A stretch of DNA of 35,946 nt. Origin: Acidimicrobiales bacterium (lineage in GTDB: Bacteria > Actinomycetota > Acidimicrobiia > Acidimicrobiales > RAAP-2). Location of the stretch: positions 1 to 35,946 of the forward strand of contig JADGOG010000011.1 of the NCBI GenBank assembly GCA_017883065.1. The letters are read 5' to 3'. Below, piece by piece: positions 24,258 through 32,430 of this stretch; position 1 is the stretch's first letter, and every line of letters begins with the position of its first letter. The position numbers and the translations under genes were made by a program. The notes beneath the pieces are model-generated. The model was not told the origin of the DNA and ran no database searches. It saw nothing but the letters and a program-made list of their open reading frames with translations.

Positions 24258-25901
24258 TCAATGGCCCGATGCGGTCCGAGCGCCGCCGCTGTCGCTCTCC
24301 TTCGGCACATTGGTCACGATGTCGGCCGCCCACCGGTAGTCGGGCTTGCCGCTGGGGGACCGCAGGATGGTCTCCACCTCGTGGAGCTCGCGGGGCACCT
24401 TGTAGCCGGCGATGTGCTCACGACAGTGGACCTGGATGTCCTCGAGCGAGGGGTGCTTGCCGGTCCGCGGTTGGATGATGGCGGCGACCCTCTGGCCCCA
24501 CCGGTCGTCGGGGGCGCCCACCACGATGGCGTCGAACACGTCGGGGTGGGAACGCACCGCCGATTCGACCTCCTCGGGGAAGATCTTCTCGCCGCCCGAG
24601 TTGATGCACACCGAGCCCCGTCCGAGCAGGGTGACCGAACCGTCCTCCTCGACGGTGGCGAAGTCACCCGGCATCACGTAGCGGATCCCGTCGACATGGA
24701 TGAACACCTCGGCCGTCTTCACCGGGTCGTTGTAGTAGCCGACCGGGATGTCGCCGAAGCGGGCGATCTTGCCGATCACCCCGGAACCGGGCTCGACCGG
24801 CACCAGGTTCTCGTCGAACACCACCGTGTTGCCCAGGACGGAGACGGTGGGCCCGCTCTTCATGGCCGTATTGTCCTTGCCCATGGTCACCATGCCGTTG
24901 TTGCCCGACTCGGACGAGCCGATGGCGTCGACGATGACGATGTTGGGGAGGTGTTTGAAGAACTCGTCCTTGACCGGGGCCGAGAACAGCGCCGCCGACG
25001 AGGTCACCGCCAACAGGGAGGACAGGTCGTAGTCCGCACCCGGGTCGTCCAGGGCCTCGATCAAGGGCTTGCCCATGGCGTCACCGGTGATCATGATCGA
25101 GTTGGCCTTTTCGCTCTCCACCAGGCGCCACACCTCGTGGGGGTCGAACTTGGGCACCAGGATGGTCCGGTTGCCGACGAAGCTCTGCCCGATGACCGAC
25201 CACTGGGTGGCACCGTGCATGAGTGGGGCGATGGGTAGAAGGGTGATCTGGCCACCCTGGCCCTTGGCCACCATCTCCTTGGGGTGCTGGATCCGGGTAT
25301 TGGTGTGAGGGTCGACGCCGCCGCCCAGGGCGTAGAAGACGTCCTGGTGGCGCCAGACCACGCCCTTGGGCATGCCGGTGGTGCCGCCCGTGTAGAGGAT
25401 GTAGTGGTCATCGTTGGACCGCGGACCGAAGTCGCGATCGGGACTGCCGGCGGCCATGGCCTCTTCGAAGGGGATGGTCCCCTCGGCCAGCGGCTGGCCG
25501 GAGCCGTCCTCGATGGCGATGACCAGACGGAGATCGGGCAGCTCGGGGAGGAGGTCCGCGACATTGGGCCCGAACTCGGCCTGGTGGACCAGGGCGACCA
25601 GGTCGGCGTTGGCAAAGAGATAGCGGAGCTCGTCCTTCACGTAGCGGTAGTTGATGTTGATCCACACCGCCCGCAGCTTGAATACGGCCCACGCCGTCTC
25701 CACCCACTCGACGCTGTTGAGCGAGTAGATGCCCACGTGGTCGCCCGGACCGATGCCCTGGGCGGCGAGGAAGTGGGCCAACCGGTTGGCACGGGCTTCC
25801 ATCTCGGCGAAGGTGCGGCGTTCGCCTGCGGCGACCAGATACTCCCGATCACCGAATGCATCCACGGCCGCCTCGAACATATCAGCGAGGTTGAACGTCA
25901 T
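24258..25901 (-). CDS. fadD19: AMP-forming acyl-CoA synthetase, FadD19-like
   Basis: A 547-residue adenylate-forming ligase, almost exactly the length of Mtb FadD19 (548). The N-terminus MTFNLADMFEAAVDAFGDRE aligns with that protein. Further matches are YILYTGGTTGMPKGV (about 165-179), WRHEDI-like WRHQDVFYALGGG, PLMHGATQWS, SSESGNNG, the GRGSVCINSGGEKIFPEEVE motif, and the C-terminal Lys region AGYKVPR with SPSGKPDYRW. FadD19 starts sterol side-chain degradation by forming the CoA thioester of the C26 acid (and of C24-branched sterols in rhodococci). ATG 25901 is preferred over ATG 25928 by homology, and the longer form would run through the KstR-like site. No Shine-Dalgarno is clear before either start, so a leaderless transcript is possible. 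Confidence 0.85.
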   Translation of the reverse strand: MTFNLADMFEAAVDAFGDREYLVAAGERRTFAEMEARANRLAHFLAAQGIGPGDHVGIYSLNSVEWVETAWAVFKLRAVWININYRYVKDELRYLFANADLVALVHQAEFGPNVADLLPELPDLRLVIAIEDGSGQPLAEGTIPFEEAMAAGSPDRDFGPRSNDDHYILYTGGTTGMPKGVVWRHQDVFYALGGGVDPHTNTRIQHPKEMVAKGQGGQITLLPIAPLMHGATQWSVIGQSFVGNRTILVPKFDPHEVWRLVESEKANSIMITGDAMGKPLIEALDDPGADYDLSSLLAVTSSAALFSAPVKDEFFKHLPNIVIVDAIGSSESGNNGMVTMGKDNTAMKSGPTVSVLGNTVVFDENLVPVEPGSGVIGKIARFGDIPVGYYNDPVKTAEVFIHVDGIRYVMPGDFATVEEDGSVTLLGRGSVCINSGGEKIFPEEVESAVRSHPDVFDAIVVGAPDDRWGQRVAAIIQPRTGKHPSLEDIQVHCREHIAGYKVPRELHEVETILRSPSGKPDYRWAADIVTNVPKESDSGGARTASGH

Positions 25902-25912
25902 CGGGCGTTTAG

Positions 25913-25926
25913 TAGAACACGTTTCC
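25913..25926. promoter_or_regulatory. KstR-like operator before the FadD19-like gene (7 of 8 positions)
   Basis: TAGAACACGTTTCC fits TnnAACnnGTTnnA except for the last base (C for A). It is 12 bp upstream of the FadD19-like ATG at 25901, where a bound repressor would block transcription start or elongation. It lies between dxs and fadD19 on the same strand, so it would let the fadD19 unit be controlled separately from dxs. Confidence 0.55.
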
Positions 25927-26060
25927 ATTCAGGCGGCAAGAGCACCCGGTGGGCGACGGAAGGGCGGCTCGCGGTGCGGCCCGGACCACGCCCGCGACAA
26001 TTCCTGCCGCCCTGGTAGGGGCGGTCCCGCCGACCGGTCCAGGGGTCGGGGCCTGGCTGT

Positions 26061-28115
26061 TCAATCCAGGGTTTCGGCCGCGGCGGCGGCCGGCAGCGAC
26101 GGGGACGGCGCGGCGGGCAGATCCTTGACCGAGGGCGCGTCGAGCCCCCGCACGGCTTCGCGTACGCTGGCGGCCAGCCCGGGGGCGTCGAGACCGAGTT
26201 GGGCCAGGATCCGGTCGGGCTTGCCCTGGGCCAGGTAGGCCCGGGGGATCCCCACGCTGACCACCGGCGGACAGGTGCCCAGAGGACGGGACCTTCGCAC
26301 AGCGTCGGCCAGGTACGAGCCGGCACCTCCCTGGCGGATGCCGTCCTCGGCGGTGACCACGACCGCGTGGCGACCGGCATCGGTCACCATCACCGGATCG
26401 GGATCCGAGACCACCCGGACGTCCCACACGGTGAGGTCGATGCCCTCGTCCATCAACAGGTCGGCGGCCTCCTGGGCGACGGTGACCATCTTTCCGACCG
26501 CCAGCATGCACACCGAGCCGTCGCCGGCCCGCACCTGGCGGGCGTGCAGCCCCGATCCGACACAACCGTGCTCCACCCAGGGGGCGGGTGTCTTGGGGAA
26601 GCGGATGATCGAAGGCCCGTCGAGGGTGAGGGCCTCGGCCAGCATCACCTCGACCTCGAGGGCCGAGGACGGGGCGAACACCGTCATCCCCGGGATGGAC
26701 AGCCCGAGCGCCATGTCCAGCACGCCGTGGTGGCTCGGACCGTCGTCCCCGGTGATGCCGGCGCGGTCGAGGACCAGGACCACCGGCACCCGGTGGAGGC
26801 CGACGTCGAGGTTGGCCTGATCGAAGGCCCGGGAGAAGAAGGTGGAGTAGACCGCCACCACCGGACGGAGGCCGGCCATGGCCATGCCCGCCGCCGCGGT
26901 CACCGCGTGCTGCTCGGCGATGCCCACGTCCACGAAACGGTCGGGGAACCGTGCCTGGAACGGCAGGAGCCCGGTGGGCCCGGGCATGGCTGCGGTGATG
27001 GCCACGATGCGGGGATCGCTTTCGGCCAGATGGACCAGGGAGCGGGTGAACCCGTCGGTGTAGGTGGTGACCGGAAGTGCGGCCACCGGCGCTCCGGTGG
27101 GCACCGGCGAGTCACCGTTGGTGGAGCCGTCAGGAGCGGTGCCCGACCCGTGGTCGGAGCCGTCGTGCACACGGCCTTCGGGGTGGTCGACCGGGTCGGC
27201 CACTGCGGCCACGCTGACCTTCACGTCGTGGAGGCGTTGGACTTCGTCTTCCTCGGCCGGGGCGTAGCCGCGACCCTTCTGGGTGAGCACGTGGACCACG
27301 ATCGGACCGGGCCACTCGGCCGCATTGGCCAGGGCCAGTTCGACGCCGGCGACGTTGTGCCCGTCGATGGGACCGGCATAGCGGATCCCCAGCGCCTCGA
27401 AGAACGTGTGGGGAGTGACCACCTCGCGCAGTGCGCTGGTCAGACCGTGCACGCCCGAGTAGGCCAGCTCGCCGACGCCCGGGAGCTCGCGCAGCAGGTG
27501 ACGCAGGCGCTGGCGGGCCTGGACGTAGGCCGGGTTGAGCCGGAGGTGGGTGAGGCTGAGCGAGAGGCGCGACACGGTGGGGGCGTAGGAGCGGCCGTTG
27601 TCGTTGAGCACGATGACCACCGGCTTGCCGGAGTGGCCCAGGTTGTTGAGCGCCTCGTAGGCCATGCCCCCGGTGAGGGCACCGTCACCCACCACGGCCA
27701 CCACCCGGCGGGCGACGCCCTGGAGCTCGAATGCGCTTGCCAGCCCGTGGGCGTAGCTGAGGATGGTCGAGGCGTGGCTGTTCTCGACCCAGTCGTGCTC
27801 CGACTCGGTGCGGTTGGGGTAGCCGGACAGGCCGCCCGCCTGGCGGAGTTGGGTGAACGCCTCGCGACGACCGGTCACCAGCTTGTGCACGTAGGCCTGG
27901 TGCCCGGTGTCCCACAGGATGACGTCGCGGGGGGAGTCGAAGGTGCGGTGGAGGGCGAGGGTGAGTTCGACCACGCCCAGGTTCGATCCGAGGTGGCCGC
28001 CGGTCGCTGTGACCGAGTCGACGATGAATGCCCGGATCTCGTCGCAGAGGATGGCCAATTCCTCCGGCGTCAACGACCGGAGGTCGGCAGGGCTGTCGAT
28101 GTGTTCGAGGATCAT
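26061..28115 (-). CDS. dxs: 1-deoxy-D-xylulose-5-phosphate synthase
   Basis: This is the first enzyme of the MEP isoprenoid pathway: pyruvate plus glyceraldehyde-3-phosphate gives DXP, with thiamine diphosphate and Mg2+. The 684 residues include GGHLGSNLGVVELTLALHR near 39-57, the thiamine-diphosphate GDGALTGG (about 143) with NDNGRSYAP downstream, and DVGIAEQHAVTAAAGMAMAG (about 395-414) with the catalytic Glu. The family is usually about 620-650 long. The extra length is a Gly/Asp/Ser-rich insert (about 306-340) between the N-terminal domain and the pyrimidine-binding domain. ATG 28115 is at the family's normal start but has only a weak Shine-Dalgarno. The gene stands alone, 160 bp before the FadD19-like gene, and its promoter must lie in the 28116-28374 region. 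Confidence 0.95.
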   Translation of the reverse strand: MILEHIDSPADLRSLTPEELAILCDEIRAFIVDSVTATGGHLGSNLGVVELTLALHRTFDSPRDVILWDTGHQAYVHKLVTGRREAFTQLRQAGGLSGYPNRTESEHDWVENSHASTILSYAHGLASAFELQGVARRVVAVVGDGALTGGMAYEALNNLGHSGKPVVIVLNDNGRSYAPTVSRLSLSLTHLRLNPAYVQARQRLRHLLRELPGVGELAYSGVHGLTSALREVVTPHTFFEALGIRYAGPIDGHNVAGVELALANAAEWPGPIVVHVLTQKGRGYAPAEEDEVQRLHDVKVSVAAVADPVDHPEGRVHDGSDHGSGTAPDGSTNGDSPVPTGAPVAALPVTTYTDGFTRSLVHLAESDPRIVAITAAMPGPTGLLPFQARFPDRFVDVGIAEQHAVTAAAGMAMAGLRPVVAVYSTFFSRAFDQANLDVGLHRVPVVLVLDRAGITGDDGPSHHGVLDMALGLSIPGMTVFAPSSALEVEVMLAEALTLDGPSIIRFPKTPAPWVEHGCVGSGLHARQVRAGDGSVCMLAVGKMVTVAQEAADLLMDEGIDLTVWDVRVVSDPDPVMVTDAGRHAVVVTAEDGIRQGGAGSYLADAVRRSRPLGTCPPVVSVGIPRAYLAQGKPDRILAQLGLDAPGLAASVREAVRGLDAPSVKDLPAAPSPSLPAAAAAETLD

Positions 28116-28218
28116 GATGTGGAGACCACGCTACCAGCGTGCCGGTGAATCGAGGTCTGGCCGAGGGCGCCGGACGGGCCGACGGACGGCCCGATCCAAC
28201 CGGTGCGGTCACAGTGAC

Positions 28219-28240
28219 GCCGGGTCGCCGCCGGGTCGCC
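28219..28240 (+). repeat. Two tandem copies of an 11-bp unit
   Basis: GCCGGGTCGCC is repeated back to back in the dxs / DUF7064-like intergenic region. Function unknown. Confidence 0.8.
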
Positions 28241-28285
28241 GCCGTAGCGCCGTCGGACCCTCGGTCCCGTCGCCCACGGTGACCC

Positions 28286-28306
28286 CTGACATCTGACACC
28301 TGACGA
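28286..28306 (+). repeat. Three 7-bp direct repeats CTGACNN
   Basis: CTGACAT, CTGACAC and CTGACGA follow each other with no gap in the divergent dxs / DUF7064-like promoter region, 12 bp before the long hairpin. Short iterons of this kind can be regulator binding sites. No regulator gene is adjacent. Confidence 0.7.
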
Positions 28307-28318
28307 CGCGTCAACTAA

Positions 28319-28358
28319 CTTCGACCCCGGGCGATGACATGATCGCCCGGGGTCGAAG
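28319..28358. promoter_or_regulatory. Perfect 17-bp inverted repeat with 6-base loop
   Basis: The arm CTTCGACCCCGGGCGAT pairs at all 17 positions with its partner across GACATG. It lies directly before the Shine-Dalgarno (28362-28370) of the DUF7064-like gene. It has no T-run after it on either strand. It could be an operator, or an mRNA leader hairpin that affects initiation or termination of the plus-strand transcript, or a terminator-like stop for transcription entering dxs promoters. The choice is open. Confidence 0.75.
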
Positions 28359-28374
28359 AAAGGGGGAGGGACCG

Positions 28375-29442
28375 TTGCAGGCACCACACCGGGACGACGA
28401 GTTCCATCCACCGACCACCACCGACCCGTTCTGGACCGAGACCTGCTGGTTCACCTTCACCGTCCCCGAACGACGGCTGTCGGGGCAGTTCTACCCGTTC
28501 TTCCGGCCCAATCAGGGGGTGGTATCGGCCGCGGCCTACTTCTGGGACCGATCCGGAAGCACCACGGCCGACAGTCTCCACGCCCGCCACTTCTGGCACC
28601 TCCCCATACCCGACCAACCCCTCTCGGACATCCGGCTGGCCAACGGGATCGCCTACCGGTGCGTCGAGCCCCTGCACCGCTACGAGCTGTCCTACCGCGA
28701 CCCGGACGCGGGGGCCGCGTCCCAGGCCACGTCCGTCGATGGGGGCGGTGAGACCATCCGGGCGGAGCTCACCTTCACCTCCATCGCCCCGCCGAACTAC
28801 CTGGGTGATTCCCACCTCGACCAGCCCGGCCGGTACCAGGGGACCATCGTGCTCGACGGGGAGGAGATCACCGTGGACTCCTTCGGGTTCCGCGACCGTT
28901 CCTGGGGGCCGCGTTCCCAGTTCGGTCGGGGCATTCACGGGACGCCGGCCCGGTGTGGCGGGTACAGCTACGCCACCGCCTCGGACCGGGACGCCTTCCA
29001 CGCCATCACCATGGACTTCGGGACGGGGAGCATGGCCATCCACGGCTACGTGCTGCGGGACGGGACGTGGTCGAAGGTGACCGGCGGCAGCCGGCGGGTG
29101 CTCGAGCGGGACGCGCACTCCGCTCATCCCACCGTGGTGGCGCTCGACCTCACCGACGAGTCGGGCCGCGAGCTGCACGCCGAAGGACGGTGCCTCAACG
29201 GCCTGGGGCTCTTCCTCAATCCCAACCTCTACTCGGTCAACTGCCTGACCGAGTGGTCCTTCGACGGCATCACCGCCTTCGGGGAGGACCACGACAACTG
29301 GAGCGCCAACGGCATCAAGGAGTTCCTCCGCTCCTCCCCGTCGACCGATTCCGCCGTCCACGCGACCGATCCCGCACAACGCGGGACACCGCCCACGACC
29401 GACCCGACCCACCGCCGATTCCACGAGGAGCGCACAGCATGA
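28375..29442 (+). CDS. DUF7064/DUF7065-like (CrtC/lipocalin-type) protein
   Basis: A 355-residue protein of the family often listed as hypothetical or hydroxyneurosporene-synthase-like. It begins with HRDDEFHPPTTTDPFWTETC, has a long beta-rich N-terminal half, the signature VDSFGFRDRSWGPR (about 167-180) typical of the DUF7064/7065 group, and a second beta-rich domain ending in EWSFDG. No signal peptide or membrane span is seen. TTG 28375 is chosen because GGGGGAGGG lies just upstream. An in-frame ATG at 28339 would put the start inside the hairpin loop. The stop overlaps the phosphotransferase ATG by 4 bp, a pairing that I recall as common in actinobacteria and proteobacteria with lipid metabolism genes. 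The biochemical role is not known to me. Confidence 0.7.
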   Translation: MQAPHRDDEFHPPTTTDPFWTETCWFTFTVPERRLSGQFYPFFRPNQGVVSAAAYFWDRSGSTTADSLHARHFWHLPIPDQPLSDIRLANGIAYRCVEPLHRYELSYRDPDAGAASQATSVDGGGETIRAELTFTSIAPPNYLGDSHLDQPGRYQGTIVLDGEEITVDSFGFRDRSWGPRSQFGRGIHGTPARCGGYSYATASDRDAFHAITMDFGTGSMAIHGYVLRDGTWSKVTGGSRRVLERDAHSAHPTVVALDLTDESGRELHAEGRCLNGLGLFLNPNLYSVNCLTEWSFDGITAFGEDHDNWSANGIKEFLRSSPSTDSAVHATDPAQRGTPPTTDPTHRRFHEERTA

Positions 29443-30560
29443 CCATGACCGACGGCCCCCGCAGCGAACGTCCCCAGACGTCGACACGCGACTACGACGA
29501 GCTCCGGGCCCAGCTCGAGGCCTGGCTCGGGGAGCGGGTGCCCGGCGCCACCGTGTCCGCCCTCATCGTGCCCGAGTCGAACGGCATGTCGTCGGAGACC
29601 GTGCTCTTCGACCTCGCCGTTCCCGGTGAGGCCGAGCCCCGGGCCCTGGTCGCCCGCATCGCCCCGGACCCCGCGGCCGACCCGGTGTTCATGGTCTACG
29701 ACATGGAGCGGCAGTTCCTCACCATGCAGATGGTGGCCGAGCACACGGACGTGCCGGTCCCCAAGGTGCTGTGGTTGGAGCCGGGCTCGGACGCCATCGG
29801 GGTGCCCTTCTTCGTCATGGAGCGGGTCAACGGCATCGTCCCCCCTGACGTCCTCCCCTACACATTCGGGGACAACTGGTTCTTCGACGCCAAGCTGTCC
29901 GATCAGCAGCTGCTGGAGCGCCGGGCCGTCGAGGTCGTCGCCGCCCTGCACCAGCTGACCGCCGAGGGACCGGCCGGATTCCTGGCCGGGCCCGACGACG
30001 GCGAGAGTCACCTCCGCCACCACGTTTCCGAGCAGCGGGCCTACTACGACTGGGTGGCCGCCGACGGTGTGCGCTCACCGCTCATCGAGCGGGCCTTCGA
30101 GTGGCTCGAGGAGCACTGGCCGGAGAACGAGAACGACGCGTTCTTCAGCTGGGGGGACGCCCGGGTGGGCAACATGATGTTCGAGGACTTCAGCCCGGTG
30201 GCGGTGCTCGACTGGGAGATGGCCTCGGTCGGTCCCCGCGAGATCGACATCGGCTGGATGATCTACATCCACCGGTTCTTCCAGGATCTGGTGGAGGACC
30301 TGGGCATGCCCGGCATGCCTCATATCCTCAAGCGCGACACGGTGGCCGACATCTATGCGGCCGCGTCGGGCTACGTGCCCAGGGACCTCGACTTCTACAC
30401 CGCCTATGCGGCACTGCGGCACGGGATCGTGATGTTCCGGATCACCCGCCGTTCCATCCGGTTCGGGGAGGCGGTCATGCCCGAGGATCCCGACCACGCC
30501 ATCCTCCACCATGCCCACCTCGCCCGCATGCTGGACGGCGTCTACTGGGGGGACCTCTAG
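29439..30560 (+). CDS. APH-fold phosphotransferase (ACAD10-like family)
   Basis: A 373-residue member of the aminoglycoside-phosphotransferase/choline-kinase fold. The catalytic loop reads WGDARVGN with Asp240 (Trp replaces the usual His of HGDxxxxN), and the Mg-binding segment is LDWEMASVG with Asp258. An N-terminal NGMSSETVLFDL is the nucleotide-binding loop region. The closest known relatives are the kinase-like domain of ACAD10 and bacterial proteins beside acyl-CoA dehydrogenases, thought to phosphorylate hydroxyacyl groups. True drug resistance is unlikely. ATG 29439 overlaps the previous stop, so the two proteins are probably made together and may act on the same lipid-like substrate. 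Confidence 0.78.
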   Translation: MTMTDGPRSERPQTSTRDYDELRAQLEAWLGERVPGATVSALIVPESNGMSSETVLFDLAVPGEAEPRALVARIAPDPAADPVFMVYDMERQFLTMQMVAEHTDVPVPKVLWLEPGSDAIGVPFFVMERVNGIVPPDVLPYTFGDNWFFDAKLSDQQLLERRAVEVVAALHQLTAEGPAGFLAGPDDGESHLRHHVSEQRAYYDWVAADGVRSPLIERAFEWLEEHWPENENDAFFSWGDARVGNMMFEDFSPVAVLDWEMASVGPREIDIGWMIYIHRFFQDLVEDLGMPGMPHILKRDTVADIYAAASGYVPRDLDFYTAYAALRHGIVMFRITRRSIRFGEAVMPEDPDHAILHHAHLARMLDGVYWGDL

Positions 30561-30588
30561 GGGGAGCGGCCAGATCAGGCCGGACCCA

Positions 30589-31530
30589 TCAGGCCGGACG
30601 GAGCCGGCCCCACGAGCGACCGATGCGCACCACGCCGGCCACGCCGAGGACGGCAGCCACCACCATCAACGCCATGGTGACGACCATCCGGGGATCGGCG
30701 GGTGAGCCCGAGGTGCCCGTCGGCGCTCCCGTCAGGAACCAGGGGGCGGCGACGGCCATCGAACCCCACCACACCGCCGCGGCCACCGTCATGACGACCA
30801 TGGCCAGCGCGGCCAGCATGGCCATGGCGGCCTCGAACGCCAGCAGATGACGACCCAGCGGCAACCGGCGCCCGACGGTAACGGCAACCACCGTCCACAG
30901 CGCCAGGGTGGCCACCACGAGCGCCGCCCAGGTGCCGAATGCCACGCCGTAGGCGAGGTCTCCGCCATTGCGCTGGACACTCGACAGGGAGTGGGCCCAT
31001 CCCGCCAGACCGAGCGTGGCGGCAACGGTGACCACCGCCACACCAGAGGCCCGGAGCAGGGGAGTGCGGACCACCGGCCAGCCGCGGTGGGAGACGAAGG
31101 CCACCAAGGACGGGACGGCGGCCAGGGCTCCGAGCGCCACCAGAACCGCACCGGTCGTCGCGGCCACTTCCACCGTGGTGAAGGCGTGGAAGGGGACGGC
31201 CTTGGACCCGACCGGCACGGATGCGCCGAACCCTTCCGAGAGCTTGGCAAATGATGCGCCGGCCACCACAGCCACGGCCCACGCCGCCAGGACGAGCAGC
31301 GACCCGGCGCGCACCTGCTCGGCCGGGGGCCTCACGTCACCGAGAAGGCCGGCGTGATGACCGTGCTCCCGGAGGCCCGCCCGGGCCAAGGCCAGGTGCA
31401 GCCCGACGCCGGGTCGTCGGCCGTCGAGGTGGTCCTCCACCAGCGCGTTCAACTCGTCGCCGTAGCGATCGCGCCACGCCTTCGGATACCACCGGAGCAG
31501 GCCCGCACGGGTCGACTTCGGTGCCGTCAT
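30589..31530 (-). CDS. Polytopic membrane protein paired with PadR regulator
   Basis: A protein of 313 residues. The N-terminus LLRWYPKAWRDRYGDELNAL is a soluble helical motif found in many actinobacterial membrane proteins that follow a PadR gene. About six hydrophobic segments come after it (first at about 74-94, the last near 280-298). No transporter, enzyme or ATP-binding motif is present and there is no ABC gene nearby. GTG or ATG at 31530 overlaps the end of the padR gene by 4 bp, so this is a two-gene operon under PadR control. Function unknown. A stress- or envelope-related role is typical for such pairs, but it is only a guess. Confidence 0.7.
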   Translation of the reverse strand: MTAPKSTRAGLLRWYPKAWRDRYGDELNALVEDHLDGRRPGVGLHLALARAGLREHGHHAGLLGDVRPPAEQVRAGSLLVLAAWAVAVVAGASFAKLSEGFGASVPVGSKAVPFHAFTTVEVAATTGAVLVALGALAAVPSLVAFVSHRGWPVVRTPLLRASGVAVVTVAATLGLAGWAHSLSSVQRNGGDLAYGVAFGTWAALVVATLALWTVVAVTVGRRLPLGRHLLAFEAAMAMLAALAMVVMTVAAAVWWGSMAVAAPWFLTGAPTGTSGSPADPRMVVTMALMVVAAVLGVAGVVRIGRSWGRLRPA

Positions 31531-31862
31531 GCCGGGCCCGCGATCAGACCCAGCCGGGTGGCGCCCACGTCGGCGATCCGACGCATGTCGGCCACGGCGG
31601 TGGCGAGAGCGGTCGAGCCCGCCGCGGTGATCCGGTACGGCTTGCGCCGGTCCTCTCCCTCGAGCGGCTCGATCAGGCCCCGCTCCTCGAGTCGGGTGAT
31701 CGCCCCGTACAGCGCACCGGGTCCCAGGGTCACGCCGGCGAAGGACTCGATGTCCTTGGACAGGGCGTGCCCGTGTTTGGGGCCCGATGCCAGGCTGGTG
31801 AGGATCAGGATCGGCGGGTCGTTCGGGCGCCGAAGCGCACTCGCGGTGCGGGGCTTGCTCAT
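31527..31862 (-). CDS. PadR-family transcriptional regulator
   Basis: A 111-residue winged-helix protein. The PadR signature is clear: LTSLASGPKHGHALSKDIE, LGPGALYGAITRLEERGLIE (about 46-65) and GEDRRKPYRITAAG. This is the small class without a long C-terminal domain, so it should dimerise through a single C-terminal helix. It is the first gene of the PadR-membrane protein operon. Twelve bases upstream of its start codon lies a tandem palindrome, probably its own operator. PadR repressors commonly control the adjacent membrane protein. Confidence 0.9.
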   Translation of the reverse strand: MSKPRTASALRRPNDPPILILTSLASGPKHGHALSKDIESFAGVTLGPGALYGAITRLEERGLIEPLEGEDRRKPYRITAAGSTALATAVADMRRIADVGATRLGLIAGPA

Positions 31863-31874
31863 GTCCTCACCATA

Positions 31875-31904
31875 CTACGTACGACGTAGCTACGCAATAC
31901 GTAG
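31875..31904. promoter_or_regulatory. Tandem palindromic operator candidate for PadR
   Basis: Two dyads abut: CTACGT-ACG-ACGTAG (31875-31889) and CTACG-CAATA-CGTAG (31890-31904). They cover the region 13 to 42 bp upstream of the padR start, where promoter or ribosome-binding elements should be. Two 15-bp sites in tandem would suit two PadR dimers and autorepression. Confidence 0.7.
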
Positions 31905-31913
31905 CACTATTGA

Positions 31914-31928
31914 GCCCTCATCAAGGGC
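31914..31928 (-). terminator. Short hairpin after the thioesterase gene
   Basis: GCCCT and AGGGC pair across a 5-base loop (CATCA), between the end of the FlK-like thioesterase gene and the padR operator on the same strand. The stem is short and there is no T-run. Confidence 0.25.
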
Positions 31929-31983
31929 GTGCCCATGCCGCAGAGCGGCCGCCATGGTCAGACCACTCGGCGTCCTCCGGCCG

Positions 31984-32361
31984 TCAACGCACGTTGGCCA
32001 GGAACGCCTCGCGGTCGACGATCACCCGGATGAGCTTGCCCGCGGCCACCAGGCCGGCGCTCTCGGAGACGGACAGGGTGAAGACCAGCCGCCGGCCCTC
32101 GATGCGGTCGAGCGTGGCTTCGGCCCAGACCACCCCGCCCACACCCACCGGCACCAGGTGGTCGAACTGCATCCGTTTGCCCACTGATGTACACGACTCG
32201 GGTAGGTGCCCCTCGATCGCCTTGCAGCTGGCCTCTTCGCACAGGGCCATCAGCCGGGGGGTGGCCAGCACGGGCACCGTGCCCGAGCGGAGTGCCTGGG
32301 CGGTGTCGGCATCGGTGACGGTCAGCTCGATTCGTGCGGACAGACCGGTGTGTGGAGTCAC
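31984..32361 (-). CDS. FlK-like hot-dog thioesterase
   Basis: A 125-residue protein. Features match fluoroacetyl-CoA thioesterase FlK and relatives: VLATPRLMALCEEAS with the Thr34 nucleophile-type position and Glu43, VGKRMQFDHLVPVGVG with His68, and a C-terminal beta-rich end. Thr/Glu/His form the FlK catalytic set. Most relatives are general acyl-CoA thioesterases, so fluoroacetate resistance should not be assumed. GTG 32361 gives the usual length. The open frame continues far upstream, but that is a shadow of the tldD gene. It is divergent from tldD across 69 bp. Confidence 0.75.
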   Translation of the reverse strand: MTPHTGLSARIELTVTDADTAQALRSGTVPVLATPRLMALCEEASCKAIEGHLPESCTSVGKRMQFDHLVPVGVGGVVWAEATLDRIEGRRLVFTLSVSESAGLVAAGKLIRVIVDREAFLANVR

Positions 32362-32430
32362 GCCGGTACGATACGTGACACAAGCAGGCGTCGGCCACCT
32401 AGCGCCGAGCAGTACAGCGAGGAGGCTGTC

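Noticed and set aside
29439-30560. Aminoglycoside resistance gene
   Set aside because: Only the APH fold is shared. The loop residues and context fit the ACAD10-like group, not drug kinases.
31984-32361. Fluoroacetate resistance (FlK)
   Set aside because: The catalytic pattern is shared with general thioesterases, and no fluorometabolite gene is near.
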